From: Deltaproteobacteria bacterium | GTDB lineage: Bacteria; Desulfobacterota; Desulfobulbia; Desulfobulbales; VMSU01 | DNA: 35,246 nucleotides | Direction of reading: 5' to 3' | Assembly (NCBI GenBank): GCA_013151175.1 | Contig: JAADIV010000117.1 | Location: 1-35,246 of the forward strand | Shown here: piece by piece, positions 1 through 8,167 of the stretch | How positions within the stretch are numbered: the stretch's first letter is position 1 | Layout of the letters: the number at the start of each line of letters is the position of its first letter | Notes under the pieces: model-generated | The model's input: only the letters and a program-made list of their open reading frames with translations | What the model was told of the DNA's origin: nothing | The model's database searches: none | Translations under genes and position numbers: made by a program

Positions 1-1338
1 ATCCACGCTTTCGCTATAAAAATCAAGGACTGCGGCATTGGTCAGATCACCGATATGCTGACTGAGGAAGGCCTCGCTGCTGCGGGTTAAACAAAAGGTA
101 TTCTTTAACTCCGCCCCACAGGCAATAATCTCCGGCAGGCGGCGGGGCAGACGGACAGCCCGCGGCACATAGCCCCTTCCGCGTCTGAAGATATGATAAG
201 CGCCGGCCATATGACGACCTACCGAGTCATCAGCCCTGGTCAGAATTTCCCGATTATGCAATAAAAAAAAGTCCGCTATACCGGATAGTTGTTCCAAGGC
301 CTGCTCATTGGTAATACATATCGGCGCCCCGTTCTGATTACCGCTAGTCATCACCAGGACGGCCGGAGAATCAGGGGCGGCGAGAAGTAAATAATGAAGA
401 GGGGTATAGGGCAGCAAACAGCCCAACTCCATGATGCCCGGCGCCAAATTCGGGGCCAGGGTTGTCCCCACTTTTTTCGGCAGCAGCATAATGGGCCGCT
501 CCGGCGAGGCGGCAAAGGCTGCTGCTGCCGGACTTAGATGGCAATAACGCCGCATGGCCGCCAGATCGTTAACCATCACCGCCAGGGGTTTTGCGAGCCG
601 TCCCTTACGCCGCCGCAGTTTATCCACTGCCGCCTCATTTTCGGCATCCACCACCAAATGAAACCCGCCCAAGCCCCGAATAGCGACAATCATGCCGTCT
701 TTAAGGGCGCGTGCCGCCTGGAGAACGGGGTCAGGAGAGGCCAAGGGAACACCTTCGGCGTTATGCCAACTTAAACCAGGGCCACAGTCAGCACAGGCAT
801 TAGGCTCGGCATGAAAACGCCGGTTGTCGGGATTCTCATACTCAGACAGACAGGGGCCGCACATCTTAAAATGTTGCATGGAGGTGTTGGGCCGGTCGTA
901 GGGAATCCGCGAGATAATCGTAAAACGGGGGCCGCAATTGGTGCAGTTAATAAAGGGATAACGGTAACGCCGGTTGCCGCGATCAAACAATTCCCGCCGA
1001 CAATCCGGGCAGATAGAGGTATCCGGCGGAATTACACCATGAGAACCAAAACCGGCCCGGCTTTCCCGAATAACGAAGGCGGCAGCCGCGACCCGGCAGG
1101 AATGCTGAGTAATGGCCGTGATCCGGGCCATGGCCGGGGCCTTATCTCGCAGGGACGAGACAAAACCGGCCAGTTTCCCGCCTGGCGCACAAAGCTGGAT
1201 AATCACACCATCGGCGGTATTGGCCACATTGCCGTTGAGGGAAAATTGCCGGGCCAGGCGGTAAACAAAGGGCCTGAACCCTACCCCCTGGACAACGCCC
1301 CGTATATGCAGTTCAATATCTATATTTTCCAGCGGCAA
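1..1338 (-). CDS. hypF: Carbamoyltransferase HypF, N-terminal part (runs off the left edge)
   Basis: HypF makes the cyanide ligands of the [NiFe] hydrogenase active site: it carbamoylates the C-terminal cysteine of HypE using carbamoyl phosphate. I translated this frame by hand. It opens with an acylphosphatase domain (GVVQGVGFRPFVYRLA), followed by four CxxC pairs of the HypF zinc-finger region (CPDC, CTNC, CGPC, CADC), then a YrdC/Sua5-like domain (KPLAVMV, MTSGNQNGAP) and the start of the Kae1-like domain at the edge. About 446 codons are present of the roughly 750 usual for the family. The only credible start is TTG directly after the cytochrome b stop, in the same frame, with AGGGG just upstream. 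There is no ATG near the N terminus. It belongs to the hydrogenase operon. The family assignment is very secure; the exact start is likely. Confidence 0.93.
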   Translation of the reverse strand, partial: MPLENIDIELHIRGVVQGVGFRPFVYRLARQFSLNGNVANTADGVIIQLCAPGGKLAGFVSSLRDKAPAMARITAITQHSCRVAAAAFVIRESRAGFGSHGVIPPDTSICPDCRRELFDRGNRRYRYPFINCTNCGPRFTIISRIPYDRPNTSMQHFKMCGPCLSEYENPDNRRFHAEPNACADCGPGLSWHNAEGVPLASPDPVLQAARALKDGMIVAIRGLGGFHLVVDAENEAAVDKLRRRKGRLAKPLAVMVNDLAAMRRYCHLSPAAAAFAASPERPIMLLPKKVGTTLAPNLAPGIMELGCLLPYTPLHYLLLAAPDSPAVLVMTSGNQNGAPICITNEQALEQLSGIADFFLLHNREILTRADDSVGRHMAGAYHIFRRGRGYVPRAVRLPRRLPEIIACGAELKNTFCLTRSSEAFLSQHIGDLTNAAVLDFYSESVD

Positions 1339-1986
1339 TTACCCCTGTACTTTTCGTTCCTTAAATTTATATCCGCCCAACATGGAGGAAAGCATACCAT
1401 CCGGCGTTTTAATCTCATTCCAGATAGTTATGTAGACATGCACCAAGGTAAAAATGGCAAAATACCACATGCCCAGATGATGAACATAGCGGGCCGTCTG
1501 TTGGGGGCCAAAGATGGCAAGTCCCCAACTCTGCCAGAAAGCGCTTTCCGGGAAAAGCAGATAAAAACCACTGATTATCTGTGAAAGAGCGATGATAAAG
1601 GTCAGGAAATAGGCCATCGTGGCCAGACCATTATGCCCCAGGCCGTCATGCCGGTATTTTTCAATATAGAGGTACCCCCGCAGGGCGTGCCAGGCATCAG
1701 CTATATTCGCGGGCAGGTGCCGGACATAGCCGCAAAGACTCTCCTGGCGATTGCCAAAGAGGGCCAGGTAAATTCTGGCAATAATAGCGCCGCTGAAAAT
1801 AAAGGCGCAAATAAAATGGATGTAGCGAATATCGGCCATGGGGAAATGACCGCCGCCGGTAAGACTGCTGGTTACGGGATGACTAATATAAAGCCCTGTA
1901 AGGGCCAGAACAAGAACGGACAACGCCATGGCCCAATGATAGAGACGAAGCAGCCAACTCCAGGCAAATTTCTTTTCATATTGCAT
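1339..1986 (-). CDS. cybH: [NiFe]-hydrogenase b-type cytochrome subunit
   Basis: This 215-residue integral membrane protein fits the HyaC/CybH family, the dihaem cytochrome b that anchors a periplasmic [NiFe] hydrogenase and passes electrons from H2 to the quinone pool. Hydrophobic segments lie at about 12-35, 55-78, 121-145 and 168-190. Candidate haem-ligand histidines are H17, H57, H169/H170 and H183. I moved the start inside a longer open frame to the ATG at 1986, because it is preceded by GAGGGAG seven bases away and the next residues (MQYEKKFAWSWLLRLYHW) match the usual N terminus. It follows the large-subunit gene after a 115-base spacer that holds a palindromic repeat, and it is directly followed by hypF. 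Confidence 0.88.
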   Translation of the reverse strand: MQYEKKFAWSWLLRLYHWAMALSVLVLALTGLYISHPVTSSLTGGGHFPMADIRYIHFICAFIFSGAIIARIYLALFGNRQESLCGYVRHLPANIADAWHALRGYLYIEKYRHDGLGHNGLATMAYFLTFIIALSQIISGFYLLFPESAFWQSWGLAIFGPQQTARYVHHLGMWYFAIFTLVHVYITIWNEIKTPDGMLSSMLGGYKFKERKVQG

Positions 1987-2070
1987 GACCAAACTCCCTC
2001 GTTTTTGTTGCGGGTTTCCTGCCGGGCACCCCCTCCAATAGCCCGTCATGATACCAGGAGGCACCACACA

Positions 2071-2096
2071 CGGGCAGGTTTCAAACCTGCCCCTAC
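2071..2096 (-). repeat. REP-like palindrome, copy 1
   Basis: A perfect 10-base inverted repeat with a one-base centre (GGGCAGGTTT-C-AAACCTGCCC, 2072-2092) plus a flanking CCTAC lies between the hydrogenase large subunit and the cytochrome b gene. Read on the minus strand it begins GTAGGGGC and matches the palindrome at 31273-31298. It has no T-run, so it is not a classical intrinsic terminator, but the folded mRNA could lower expression of cybH-hypF or stabilise the hydrogenase part of the message. Confidence 0.7.
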
Positions 2097-2101
2097 ACTA
2101 T

Positions 2102-3802
2102 CTAAACCACCTTAACATTAATCATCTCTTTGCCGTCCGGATCAAGCATATGAACGGCACAAGCGATACAGGGGTCAAAGGAATGAATGGTTCGCAGGAC
2201 TTCAAGGGGCCTTTTGGCATCGGCTATGGGGGTGCCAACCAACGATGCCTCGTAAGGGCCGGGCTGACCTGCCTGATCCCGCGGGCCGGCATTCCAGGTG
2301 GACGGCACCACGCATTGATAATTCTTAATCCGGCCATCCCGAATAACAATCCAATGCGACAAGGCGCCGCGCGGGGCCTCATGGAAACCGTAACCACGTT
2401 GTTCTCCCTTGGGGAAGGTGGGCGGATTGAAAATCTCAAAATCGCCCCGGCCGATATTATCCACCAGAAGCTGCCAGTGTTTAACGGCCAGATCAGAGAG
2501 CATCGCCGCCCGAATAGCGCGGGCCGCGTGCCGGCCAATGGTAGAGTGCAGCGCCGCAGGCCCCACCTGAACGCCTGCCACGGCGCTTATCCTCTGTAGA
2601 GTACTATCGACATATTTTTTGGTTAATTCATGGCCAGTGGCATAGCCGACAAGAACCTGGGCCAGGGGGCCGACCTGCATGGGCTTGCCTTGAAAACGCG
2701 GGGCTTTGAGCCAGGAGTATTTACCGTCATCCTGAAAATCGGTGTATTTGGGAACGGTATCCTCTTCGTAGGGGTGGCGACTCCAATCGCCGTCATACCA
2801 AGCGTGGGCAATGGACTCAACAACGTTATCACGAAAATAGGCGTCGTGGAAACTTTTTATCGACTTTACCGTGCCAAGATCGCCATTCATGATAGTGCCG
2901 CCGGGCAAGTCGAATTTAGTGCCTGCCGTGTCCAACACCATATCCGGCACCGCCAGATAATTTGTTACTCCCGCCCCGTATTGCGTCCAATCCTTATACA
3001 AGGCGCCAATGGCAATCACATCAGGCAGATAGACCTGCTTAATAAAACCACGCACCTCCCCTATGAGTTGTTTCATCCAGTAAAGCCGATCCATATTGAG
3101 CGTGGTCTCATTGTCGGGATTAATGGCCGTGGTAACGCCGCCAACAGCAAAATTTTGGATATGGGGGCTCTTACCGCCGATAATGGCTATAGCCTGATTG
3201 GCCTTGCGCTGATAATCCAGGGCTTCAAGATAATGAGATACCGCCATGAGATTGACCTCCGGCGGCAGGGTCATGGCCGGATGCCCCCAATAACCGTTGG
3301 CAAAAGGGCCAAGCTGACCGCTGTCCACCAGGGCCTTGATCTTCGCCTGTACCGCCCGAAAGCGTTTCGCCCCGTTGCCCGGCCATTCGGAAAGACCGGC
3401 GGCCAGAGCGGCGGTCTTTTGGGGATCGGCTTTAAGGGCTGAAACCACATCCACCCAGTCTAGGGCGGACAAGGCATAAAAATGGACAATATGATCGTGG
3501 AGGGTATGAAGAGCCATAACCATATTTCTGATATATTGAGCGTTCAGGGGAATTTCCATCCCCAGGGCGTTTTCCACCGTCCGTACTGAGGCCAAGGCAT
3601 GCACAGTAGTGCATACCCCGCAAATCCGTTGGGTAAACAACCAGGCATCACGCGGATCACGGCCCTGCAGAATTAATTCAATACCACGCCACATCTGGCC
3701 GGAGGACCAAGCCTTGTTTATCTTGCCGGCTGCGATCTCGGCATCAATTCTCAGGTGTCCTTCAATCCGGGTAATAGGATCAACTGTAATTCTCTGTGCC
3801 AT
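2102..3802 (-). CDS. hyaB: [NiFe]-hydrogenase large subunit (group 1)
   Basis: This is the catalytic subunit for reversible H2 oxidation; it carries the Ni-Fe(CN)2CO centre and is exported as a complex with the small subunit. At 566 residues it has full family length. The N-terminal signature RICGVCTTVH gives the ligands C61 and C64. The C-terminal signature DPCIACAVH gives C545 and C548. After H551 a 15-residue tail (MLDPDGKEMINVKVV) remains, which the maturation endopeptidase would be expected to remove once nickel is in place. All four ligands are cysteine, so this is not a selenocysteine enzyme. The gene starts two bases after the small-subunit stop and is translated in tandem with it. 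The matching endopeptidase (HyaD/HynC type) is not in the window; it may lie beyond hypF. Confidence 0.97.
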   Translation of the reverse strand: MAQRITVDPITRIEGHLRIDAEIAAGKINKAWSSGQMWRGIELILQGRDPRDAWLFTQRICGVCTTVHALASVRTVENALGMEIPLNAQYIRNMVMALHTLHDHIVHFYALSALDWVDVVSALKADPQKTAALAAGLSEWPGNGAKRFRAVQAKIKALVDSGQLGPFANGYWGHPAMTLPPEVNLMAVSHYLEALDYQRKANQAIAIIGGKSPHIQNFAVGGVTTAINPDNETTLNMDRLYWMKQLIGEVRGFIKQVYLPDVIAIGALYKDWTQYGAGVTNYLAVPDMVLDTAGTKFDLPGGTIMNGDLGTVKSIKSFHDAYFRDNVVESIAHAWYDGDWSRHPYEEDTVPKYTDFQDDGKYSWLKAPRFQGKPMQVGPLAQVLVGYATGHELTKKYVDSTLQRISAVAGVQVGPAALHSTIGRHAARAIRAAMLSDLAVKHWQLLVDNIGRGDFEIFNPPTFPKGEQRGYGFHEAPRGALSHWIVIRDGRIKNYQCVVPSTWNAGPRDQAGQPGPYEASLVGTPIADAKRPLEVLRTIHSFDPCIACAVHMLDPDGKEMINVKVV

Positions 3803-3805
3803 TAT

Positions 3806-4903
3806 TTAGTCCTCCTTTGTCCGGTCGCTGCCAGCCCCTTTTATAATCCGCCTGCCGATCCCCACTGCGGCGTGAATACCAATGGCAGCGCCGGTAACAG
3901 CCAAAATTTTCTTGCCGGCAGAATCCGCCCCAACCACAATTCCCTGACCGCCGCCGGGAATCTCAACACCTGGCAGCCGCTCGTAGAACGGCGTCATGGT
4001 ATCCCAAAAACCAGGCTCAGTACAACCAATACAGCCATGCCCAACTCCCACCGGCCAGGCGCCTACATCGCAGAAACGCACCACCGGGCAATTGGAGAAG
4101 GTTTCCGGCCCCTTGCAGCCCACCTTGTAAAGGCAATAGCCCTGTCTGTGGCCGCTGTCACCGAACTGCTCGACAAAACGGCCCTCATCGAAATGAGGAC
4201 GGCGCTCACATTGATCGTGAATCTTGCGGCCATAGGCAAACATGGGGCGGCCCAACTTATCCAAAGCGGGGAATTTTTTATAGGTAAGAAAGTGGAGAAC
4301 CGTACCCAAAAACGAAATGGGATTGGGGGGACAACCAGGGATATTAACAATCACCTTATCCTTAACCAGATCCTGAACACCCACGGCACCGGTAGGGTTA
4401 GGAGCCGCGGCCTGAATACCGCCAAATGAGGCACAGGCGCCAATGGCGATAATTGCCGCGGCGTGCGGGGCGGTATCGGCCAGAATATCCACAGCAGTGC
4501 GATTGCCAATTTTGCAATAGATGCCGTTATCCTTAGTGGGGATGGCGCCTTCCACCACTAAAATAAACTTACCGTTATATTTTTTGATGGTCTCTTGCAG
4601 GACATCTTCGGCCTGATAGCCGGCGGCGGCCATTACCGTTTCGTGATAATCCAGGGAAATGAGATCGAGAATAAGACGGGCAAAATCGGGATGAGAGGCC
4701 CGCAACAGGCTCTCGGTACAGCCGGTGCATTCCTGAAAATGGAGCCAAACAACCGGTGGCCGGGCGGGACTGGCCGCCGCTGCCGCCAATCGGGGAATCA
4801 TGGCGTCCGATAATCCCATGGCCGCCGCAACCGTGGCACAAACCTTGAGGAAATCACGGCGGCTTAATGGGGCCAATTCGGATTCGCTGAATGTTCTTGG
4901 CAT
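3806..4903 (-). CDS. hyaA: [NiFe]-hydrogenase small subunit, Tat-exported and membrane-anchored
   Basis: This is the electron-transfer subunit with three Fe-S clusters. The start was moved to the ATG at 4903 because AGAAGGAGG stands five bases upstream; the longer open frame has no such site. The 365-residue product begins with a twin-arginine signal (SRRDFLK at 14-20) that exports the folded heterodimer. Proximal-cluster cysteines appear in ECTGCTESLLR (C59, C62), with IGACAS and GCPPNP further on. Medial and distal ligands lie around GYCLYKVGCKG and GHGCIGCTEPGFWD. A C-terminal hydrophobic helix (ILAVTGAAIGIHAAVGIG) with an inner histidine is the usual membrane anchor that contacts cytochrome b. 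The proximal motif has glycine where oxygen-tolerant enzymes have an extra cysteine, so I infer a standard oxygen-sensitive enzyme. Confidence 0.96.
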   Translation of the reverse strand: MPRTFSESELAPLSRRDFLKVCATVAAAMGLSDAMIPRLAAAAASPARPPVVWLHFQECTGCTESLLRASHPDFARLILDLISLDYHETVMAAAGYQAEDVLQETIKKYNGKFILVVEGAIPTKDNGIYCKIGNRTAVDILADTAPHAAAIIAIGACASFGGIQAAAPNPTGAVGVQDLVKDKVIVNIPGCPPNPISFLGTVLHFLTYKKFPALDKLGRPMFAYGRKIHDQCERRPHFDEGRFVEQFGDSGHRQGYCLYKVGCKGPETFSNCPVVRFCDVGAWPVGVGHGCIGCTEPGFWDTMTPFYERLPGVEIPGGGQGIVVGADSAGKKILAVTGAAIGIHAAVGIGRRIIKGAGSDRTKED

Positions 4904-5010
4904 AACAACCTCCTTCTGTAGGCCGCCGGAGAACGGATAGCGCCTCCTCCGGGGCAATGTTTGGCGGGAGGGGAGATGTTTGCGGGTTAAAACAACTCCC
5001 CTGTCACTCT

Positions 5011-5038
5011 CTTATTACTAATCATAAACGGTTGTCAA
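5011..5038 (-). promoter_or_regulatory. Candidate promoter of the hydrogenase operon
   Basis: On the minus strand a perfect TTGACA (-35, 5033-5038) is followed after 15 bases by TAATAA (5012-5017), or after 17 bases by ATAAGA. It lies about 110 bases upstream of the hyaA start, which leaves a long leader. That leader can form a CCGGAG/CTCCGG hairpin (4924-4950) near the ribosome binding site. The spacing is slightly short for sigma70, so the -10 choice is uncertain. Confidence 0.45.
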
Positions 5039-5073
5039 GAACTTTTTAGGTATTTATACTTAATTTAAATAGA

Positions 5074-5730
5074 TTATGAGCTTACATTAATTTTAACCTC
5101 TATTTCCCTGGCATCCTCCGTACCATTGAGAGACTTGACGAAGCCGGCAACAGTCTTGGAAAGGGCGTCCTGCACAAAGGATTTCAGCGGAACACTGCAG
5201 CCGTTGACCCAAAGCATGGTTTTTTTTGGGCCTCTCGGCGCGGCATCGGCGAGGAAATGGTTCTTGATAAAATCAGCGATGACGCGGCTGTCATTGATAT
5301 CGAAGAGACAGTCATATTCTATTGGCAGGTCGGTGGCCACGGCAATAACTCCCTTTTCGCTCTCCCGCAGCTTCTGTTTGGGGTCACGCGCCACCTCAAT
5401 CTTGGCCACACCACTAGCGGTCTTGAAGCCCTCACCAATAACAATATCAACATCGGCAAAATAACGATGGGCCAGGGTGGTGAGCGGCTCCTGCCGGTTT
5501 TCGGTCATCATGACCATCTGGTCGGGGGCAACAAAAAGGACGGAATCCGCCCCGGCCTGCCGGTGTTTATAAGAGTCCGTGCCCGGCGTGTCAAAGGCGA
5601 TACTGGTCTCTTCGCTTGATTTGATCACCGCCACCTGATAACCCGTCTCCTTCAGATGCCTGACCACCTGACTGACCAAGGTAGTTTTACCACTGTCGTG
5701 CCAACCAATAAATGTGACTATTTTAGGCAT
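5074..5730 (-). CDS. mobB: Molybdopterin-guanine dinucleotide biosynthesis protein B (MobB)
   Basis: MobB is a small P-loop GTPase that helps MobA convert molybdopterin to its guanine dinucleotide form for molybdo- or tungstoenzymes. The P-loop GWHDSGKTTL sits at residues 9-18, and the family segments SYKHRQAGAD and VIGEGFK are present. The product is 218 residues, longer than the roughly 170 of E. coli MobB. The extra C-terminal part (from about residue 170, beginning MLWVNGCSVPLKSF) contains one cysteine and resembles the extension seen in some anaerobe MobB proteins; its role is unknown to me. It lies upstream of the hydrogenase operon on the same strand but is separated by 170 bases with a separate candidate promoter. 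No other Mo-cofactor gene is visible here. Confidence 0.88.
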   Translation of the reverse strand: MPKIVTFIGWHDSGKTTLVSQVVRHLKETGYQVAVIKSSEETSIAFDTPGTDSYKHRQAGADSVLFVAPDQMVMMTENRQEPLTTLAHRYFADVDIVIGEGFKTASGVAKIEVARDPKQKLRESEKGVIAVATDLPIEYDCLFDINDSRVIADFIKNHFLADAAPRGPKKTMLWVNGCSVPLKSFVQDALSKTVAGFVKSLNGTEDAREIEVKINVSS

Positions 5731-5809
5731 TTGCCAACCTCTGCTGTTTTAATTATACTACGGCCGCAGTTTCGTATGTAAACCCCATTAAATACACACA
5801 GTCAAGCCT

Positions 5810-6379
5810 ATGTCTTTTAACGCTGTTCTTCTCATCGCCGTAGCTCTGGCAGTTGATGCCTTTGCGGTTGCCCTGGTTGCCGGCATTACCCTGCCGCGGG
5901 TAACCATGCGCCATACCCTAAGACTGGCCTGCTATTTCGGCATATTTCAGGCGGGGATGAATTTTATCGGCTGGGGCCTCGGGCTATCGGTACGATCTCT
6001 TATTGGCCGATTCGATCATTGGATAGCCTTTGCCCTTTTGGCCATCATTGGCGGCAAAATGATTATTGAAGCCTTACAGGACAAGGAGAGCAGGGCCGAA
6101 CCCGGCGACCCCACCAGAGGACGTACCGTGGTTATTTTGGCGGTAGCTACCAGCATTGACGCCCTGGCTGTGGGGCTCAGCTTTGCGATCCTAAAGGTGG
6201 ATATCTGGTTTTCGGCCCTGGTGATCGGCATTGTCGCCGCTACTTTTACTGCCATCGGCATCAATCTGGGGCATTTTGTCGGCAATTCGTCCCGACTAGG
6301 CTCCAGGATAGAGATTATCGGCGGCTTGGTATTAATTATTATCGGCCTGAATATCCTGCGGCAACACGGGGTGTTCTAG
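5810..6379 (+). CDS. mntP: Manganese efflux pump MntP
   Basis: This 189-residue inner-membrane protein exports Mn2+. It shows the two internal repeats of the MntP (YebN) family, each with a membrane-embedded aspartate motif: VDAFAVAL with D16 and ATSIDALAVGLSF with D117. About six hydrophobic helices are visible, with a charged loop near 91-105. Length and C terminus (IIIGLNILRQHGVF) match the family, so the gene is not truncated even though its TAG stop lies at the outer end of the inverted repeat 6378-6540. The 79-base upstream region shared with mobB is too short for a full yybP-ykoY manganese riboswitch, and I do not see one. Confidence 0.93.
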   Translation: MSFNAVLLIAVALAVDAFAVALVAGITLPRVTMRHTLRLACYFGIFQAGMNFIGWGLGLSVRSLIGRFDHWIAFALLAIIGGKMIIEALQDKESRAEPGDPTRGRTVVILAVATSIDALAVGLSFAILKVDIWFSALVIGIVAATFTAIGINLGHFVGNSSRLGSRIEIIGGLVLIIIGLNILRQHGVF

Positions 6380-6540
6380 GAGTCTGTCGGACTTAGACAA
6401 AATCTACTGCAAATTCGAGAAATCGGCCCATATTCCCATGGATTTTCGTTAAATAGCCCTGCTATTCGCCTCAAATCCATGAAAATCTGGTCTCGATTTC
6501 TCAAATTTTCGCTACGATTCTCTAAGTCCGACAGACTCCT
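6378..6540. repeat. 163-bp imperfect inverted repeat between convergent mntP and dapL
   Basis: The outer 20 bases of each end (TAGGAGTCTGTCGGACTTAG followed by A, inward) are perfect reverse complements. Similarity then continues with mismatches and one-base shifts to the centre, where AATAG-CCCTG-CTATT closes the fold at 6452-6466. The geometric centre of the whole element (6459) coincides with that loop. Shared inner blocks include GAGAAATCG and CATGGATTT. It fills the complete space between the two genes and supplies the TAG stop codon of both. It could act as a two-way transcription terminator; its length and terminal repeats also suit a miniature mobile element. No second copy is in the window. 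Confidence 0.85.
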
Positions 6541-7774
6541 AACAACCCCATCTATCCCGAAGCCGTTTTACCGCCTCCTTAACATCTTCCACATCACCAA
6601 AGGCCGAAAGGCGAAAATAGCCCTCGCCGCTTGGCCCAAAGCCGCTACCGGGTGTCCCCACCACATGACATTCACTCAACAGTTTATCAAAAAAATCCCA
6701 ACTGGCCATTTCTTCCGGAGTTTTTAACCATATATAGGGCGAGTTCTCCCCGCCAAAACAGGTAATTCCCGCTGCCGTCAAGCCTTCACGAATGAGCCGG
6801 GCATTGTGCAGATAATAATCGATGGTTGCGGTAATTTGCGTCCAGCCTTCATCGGAGTAAACCGCTGCCGCTGCTTTCTGTACCGGGTAAGAAACACCGT
6901 TGAACTTGGTGCCTTGCCGCCGATTCCATAACTGATTCAAGGCGATTTTTTCACCCCCGAAGGTGCGGGCGCCAAGTTCTTCCGGCACAATGGTCAGGCC
7001 GCAGCGCACCCCGGTAAAACCGGCGGTCTTGGAAAATGAGCGGAATTCAATGGCGCAATTTTTAGCACCTGGTATCTCGTAAATGGAGTGAGGAATGCCG
7101 GGCTGGCGAATAAAGGCCTCATAGGCGGCATCGAAGAGAATTATCGACTCATTGGCAACAGCATAATCCACCCAGACCTGCAACTGTTCCCTGGTTGCCA
7201 CAGTGCCGGTGGGATTATTGGGATAACAGAGATAGATGATATCAACTTTTTCGACAGGCAGAGCCGGGGTGAAATTATTCTCCGCCGTCATGGGCAGATA
7301 GGTTATGCCCTCGTAATAGCCACGGCTGTCGGCCTCACCGCTGCGGCCAATCATCACGTTGGTATCAATATAAACGGGATAAACCGGATCACAGATGGCA
7401 ATCTTATTATCCAGGGCGAAGATATCTAAAATATTAGCGGTATCACATTTAGAGCCGTCAGAGATAAACACCTCGGCGGCCTTAAGCTCCACCCCCAACG
7501 GCTTATACGCCTTCTCTATGATGACTTCGCTCAACCATTGATAGCCATGCTCCGGGCCATAGCCATGGAATGACTCCCGCCGGGCCAGATCATCTATACC
7601 GGCATGAAAAGCCTCAACAACTGCCGGGGCCAACGGCCTGGTAACGTCACCAATTCCCAGGCGAATAAGCCTGGCATCGGGATTGGCAGCCGCAAATTGC
7701 TGCACCCGGCGGCCAATTTCCGGAAAGAGATAGCCGGCCTGTAACTTCAGATAATTGTCATTAATATGTGCCAT
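6539..7774 (-). CDS. dapL: LL-diaminopimelate aminotransferase
   Basis: DapL converts tetrahydrodipicolinate directly to LL-diaminopimelate with glutamate as donor, giving the short route to lysine and peptidoglycan. The 411-residue protein is a class I/II PLP aminotransferase. The PLP lysine is K249 in [10 protein letters not shown], with CYPNNPTG (N187) and FDAAYEA (D215, Y218) as cofactor contacts. [15 protein letters not shown] and [11 protein letters not shown] are typical of the DapL N terminus. ATG at 7774 has AGGA six bases upstream. A MITE-like element (7792-7945) ends 17 bases before the start codon, so it lies in the leader or promoter. No other dap gene is adjacent. Confidence 0.95.
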   Translation of the reverse strand: MAHINDNYLKLQAGYLFPEIGRRVQQFAAANPDARLIRLGIGDVTRPLAPAVVEAFHAGIDDLARRESFHGYGPEHGYQWLSEVIIEKAYKPLGVELKAAEVFISDGSKCDTANILDIFALDNKIAICDPVYPVYIDTNVMIGRSGEADSRGYYEGITYLPMTAENNFTPALPVEKVDIIYLCYPNNPTGTVATREQLQVWVDYAVANESIILFDAAYEAFIRQPGIPHSIYEIPGAKNCAIEFRSFSKTAGFTGVRCGLTIVPEELGARTFGGEKIALNQLWNRRQGTKFNGVSYPVQKAAAAVYSDEGWTQITATIDYYLHNARLIREGLTAAGITCFGGENSPYIWLKTPEEMASWDFFDKLLSECHVVGTPGSGFGPSGEGYFRLSAFGDVEDVKEAVKRLRDRWGC

Positions 7775-7791
7775 ATTGATTCCTGATAAAG

Positions 7792-7945
7792 TAACTGCTC
7801 ACAGGGTACCGAATCTACTTCGTTATCGCCCTGCTCACGTACAGGGAGTACGCTTCACAGGACGATGCCTCGCATCTCCGGCACCCTGTGAGCAGTTACA
7901 AGTCCTGGGTTATTGATTATTGCTGATCAGGGGGTGAGTAGTTAC
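7792..7945. mobile_element. MITE-like non-autonomous element, copy 1
   Basis: This 154-bp element has short terminal inverted repeats (TAACTGCTCAC at the left, GTGAGTAGTTAC at the right). It is flanked by a direct repeat CCTGATAAAG (7782-7791 and 7946-7955) that looks like a target-site duplication of 9-10 bp. A nested inverted repeat (TAACTGCTCACAGGGTACC with GGCACCCTGTGAGCAGTTA, ending 7898) would fold into a strong hairpin. Its first 120 or so bases are almost identical to those at 24757; the right quarter is more diverged. It carries no open frame for a transposase. It lies just upstream of dapL, and the left duplication includes the dapL Shine-Dalgarno bases. Confidence 0.85.
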
Positions 7946-8089
7946 CCTGATAAAGTAATTTATTGTCTGCCATAAAGCCCGATACAGGCAATTTCCCTCG
8001 TAACGCAACCCCGTTATATTATCCGAAAATGGGGCAAAAAGACATATATATTCATCTGCCCCACGCATTAATTTAATGCTTATTTGGGC

Positions 8090-8118
8090 TTGACAAATAA
8101 ACCGGCCCCGCTTATTTT
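8090..8118 (+). promoter_or_regulatory. Sigma70-type promoter of the NifX-like gene
   Basis: TTGACA (8090-8095) is followed by a 17-base spacer and TATTTT (8113-8118). The NifX-like start codon is 50 bases further on, with AAAGGAG as ribosome binding site. The rest of the 7946-8089 interval is AT-rich, and I see no further gene in it. Confidence 0.65.
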
Positions 8119-8167
8119 AGTGAGCATATACACAAAACATCAAACCATAAAAGGAGTTTAAAAGTAA

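Noticed and set aside
811-1584. A 257-codon plus-strand open frame opposite hypF and cybH.
   Set aside because: It is antisense to two clearly conserved genes, has no recognisable motif, and its composition is what a mirrored coding strand gives.
2630-3442. A 270-codon plus-strand open frame opposite the hydrogenase large subunit.
   Set aside because: Shadow of a highly conserved gene; no family motif and no plausible ribosome binding site.
5731-5809. A possible manganese riboswitch (yybP-ykoY) upstream of mntP.
   Set aside because: The interval is only 79 bases, and I could not find the conserved core of that riboswitch.
7792-7945. A riboswitch or CRISPR-like repeat upstream of dapL.
   Set aside because: The second copy upstream of an unrelated gene and the flanking target duplications fit a mobile element better; there is no repeat-spacer periodicity.
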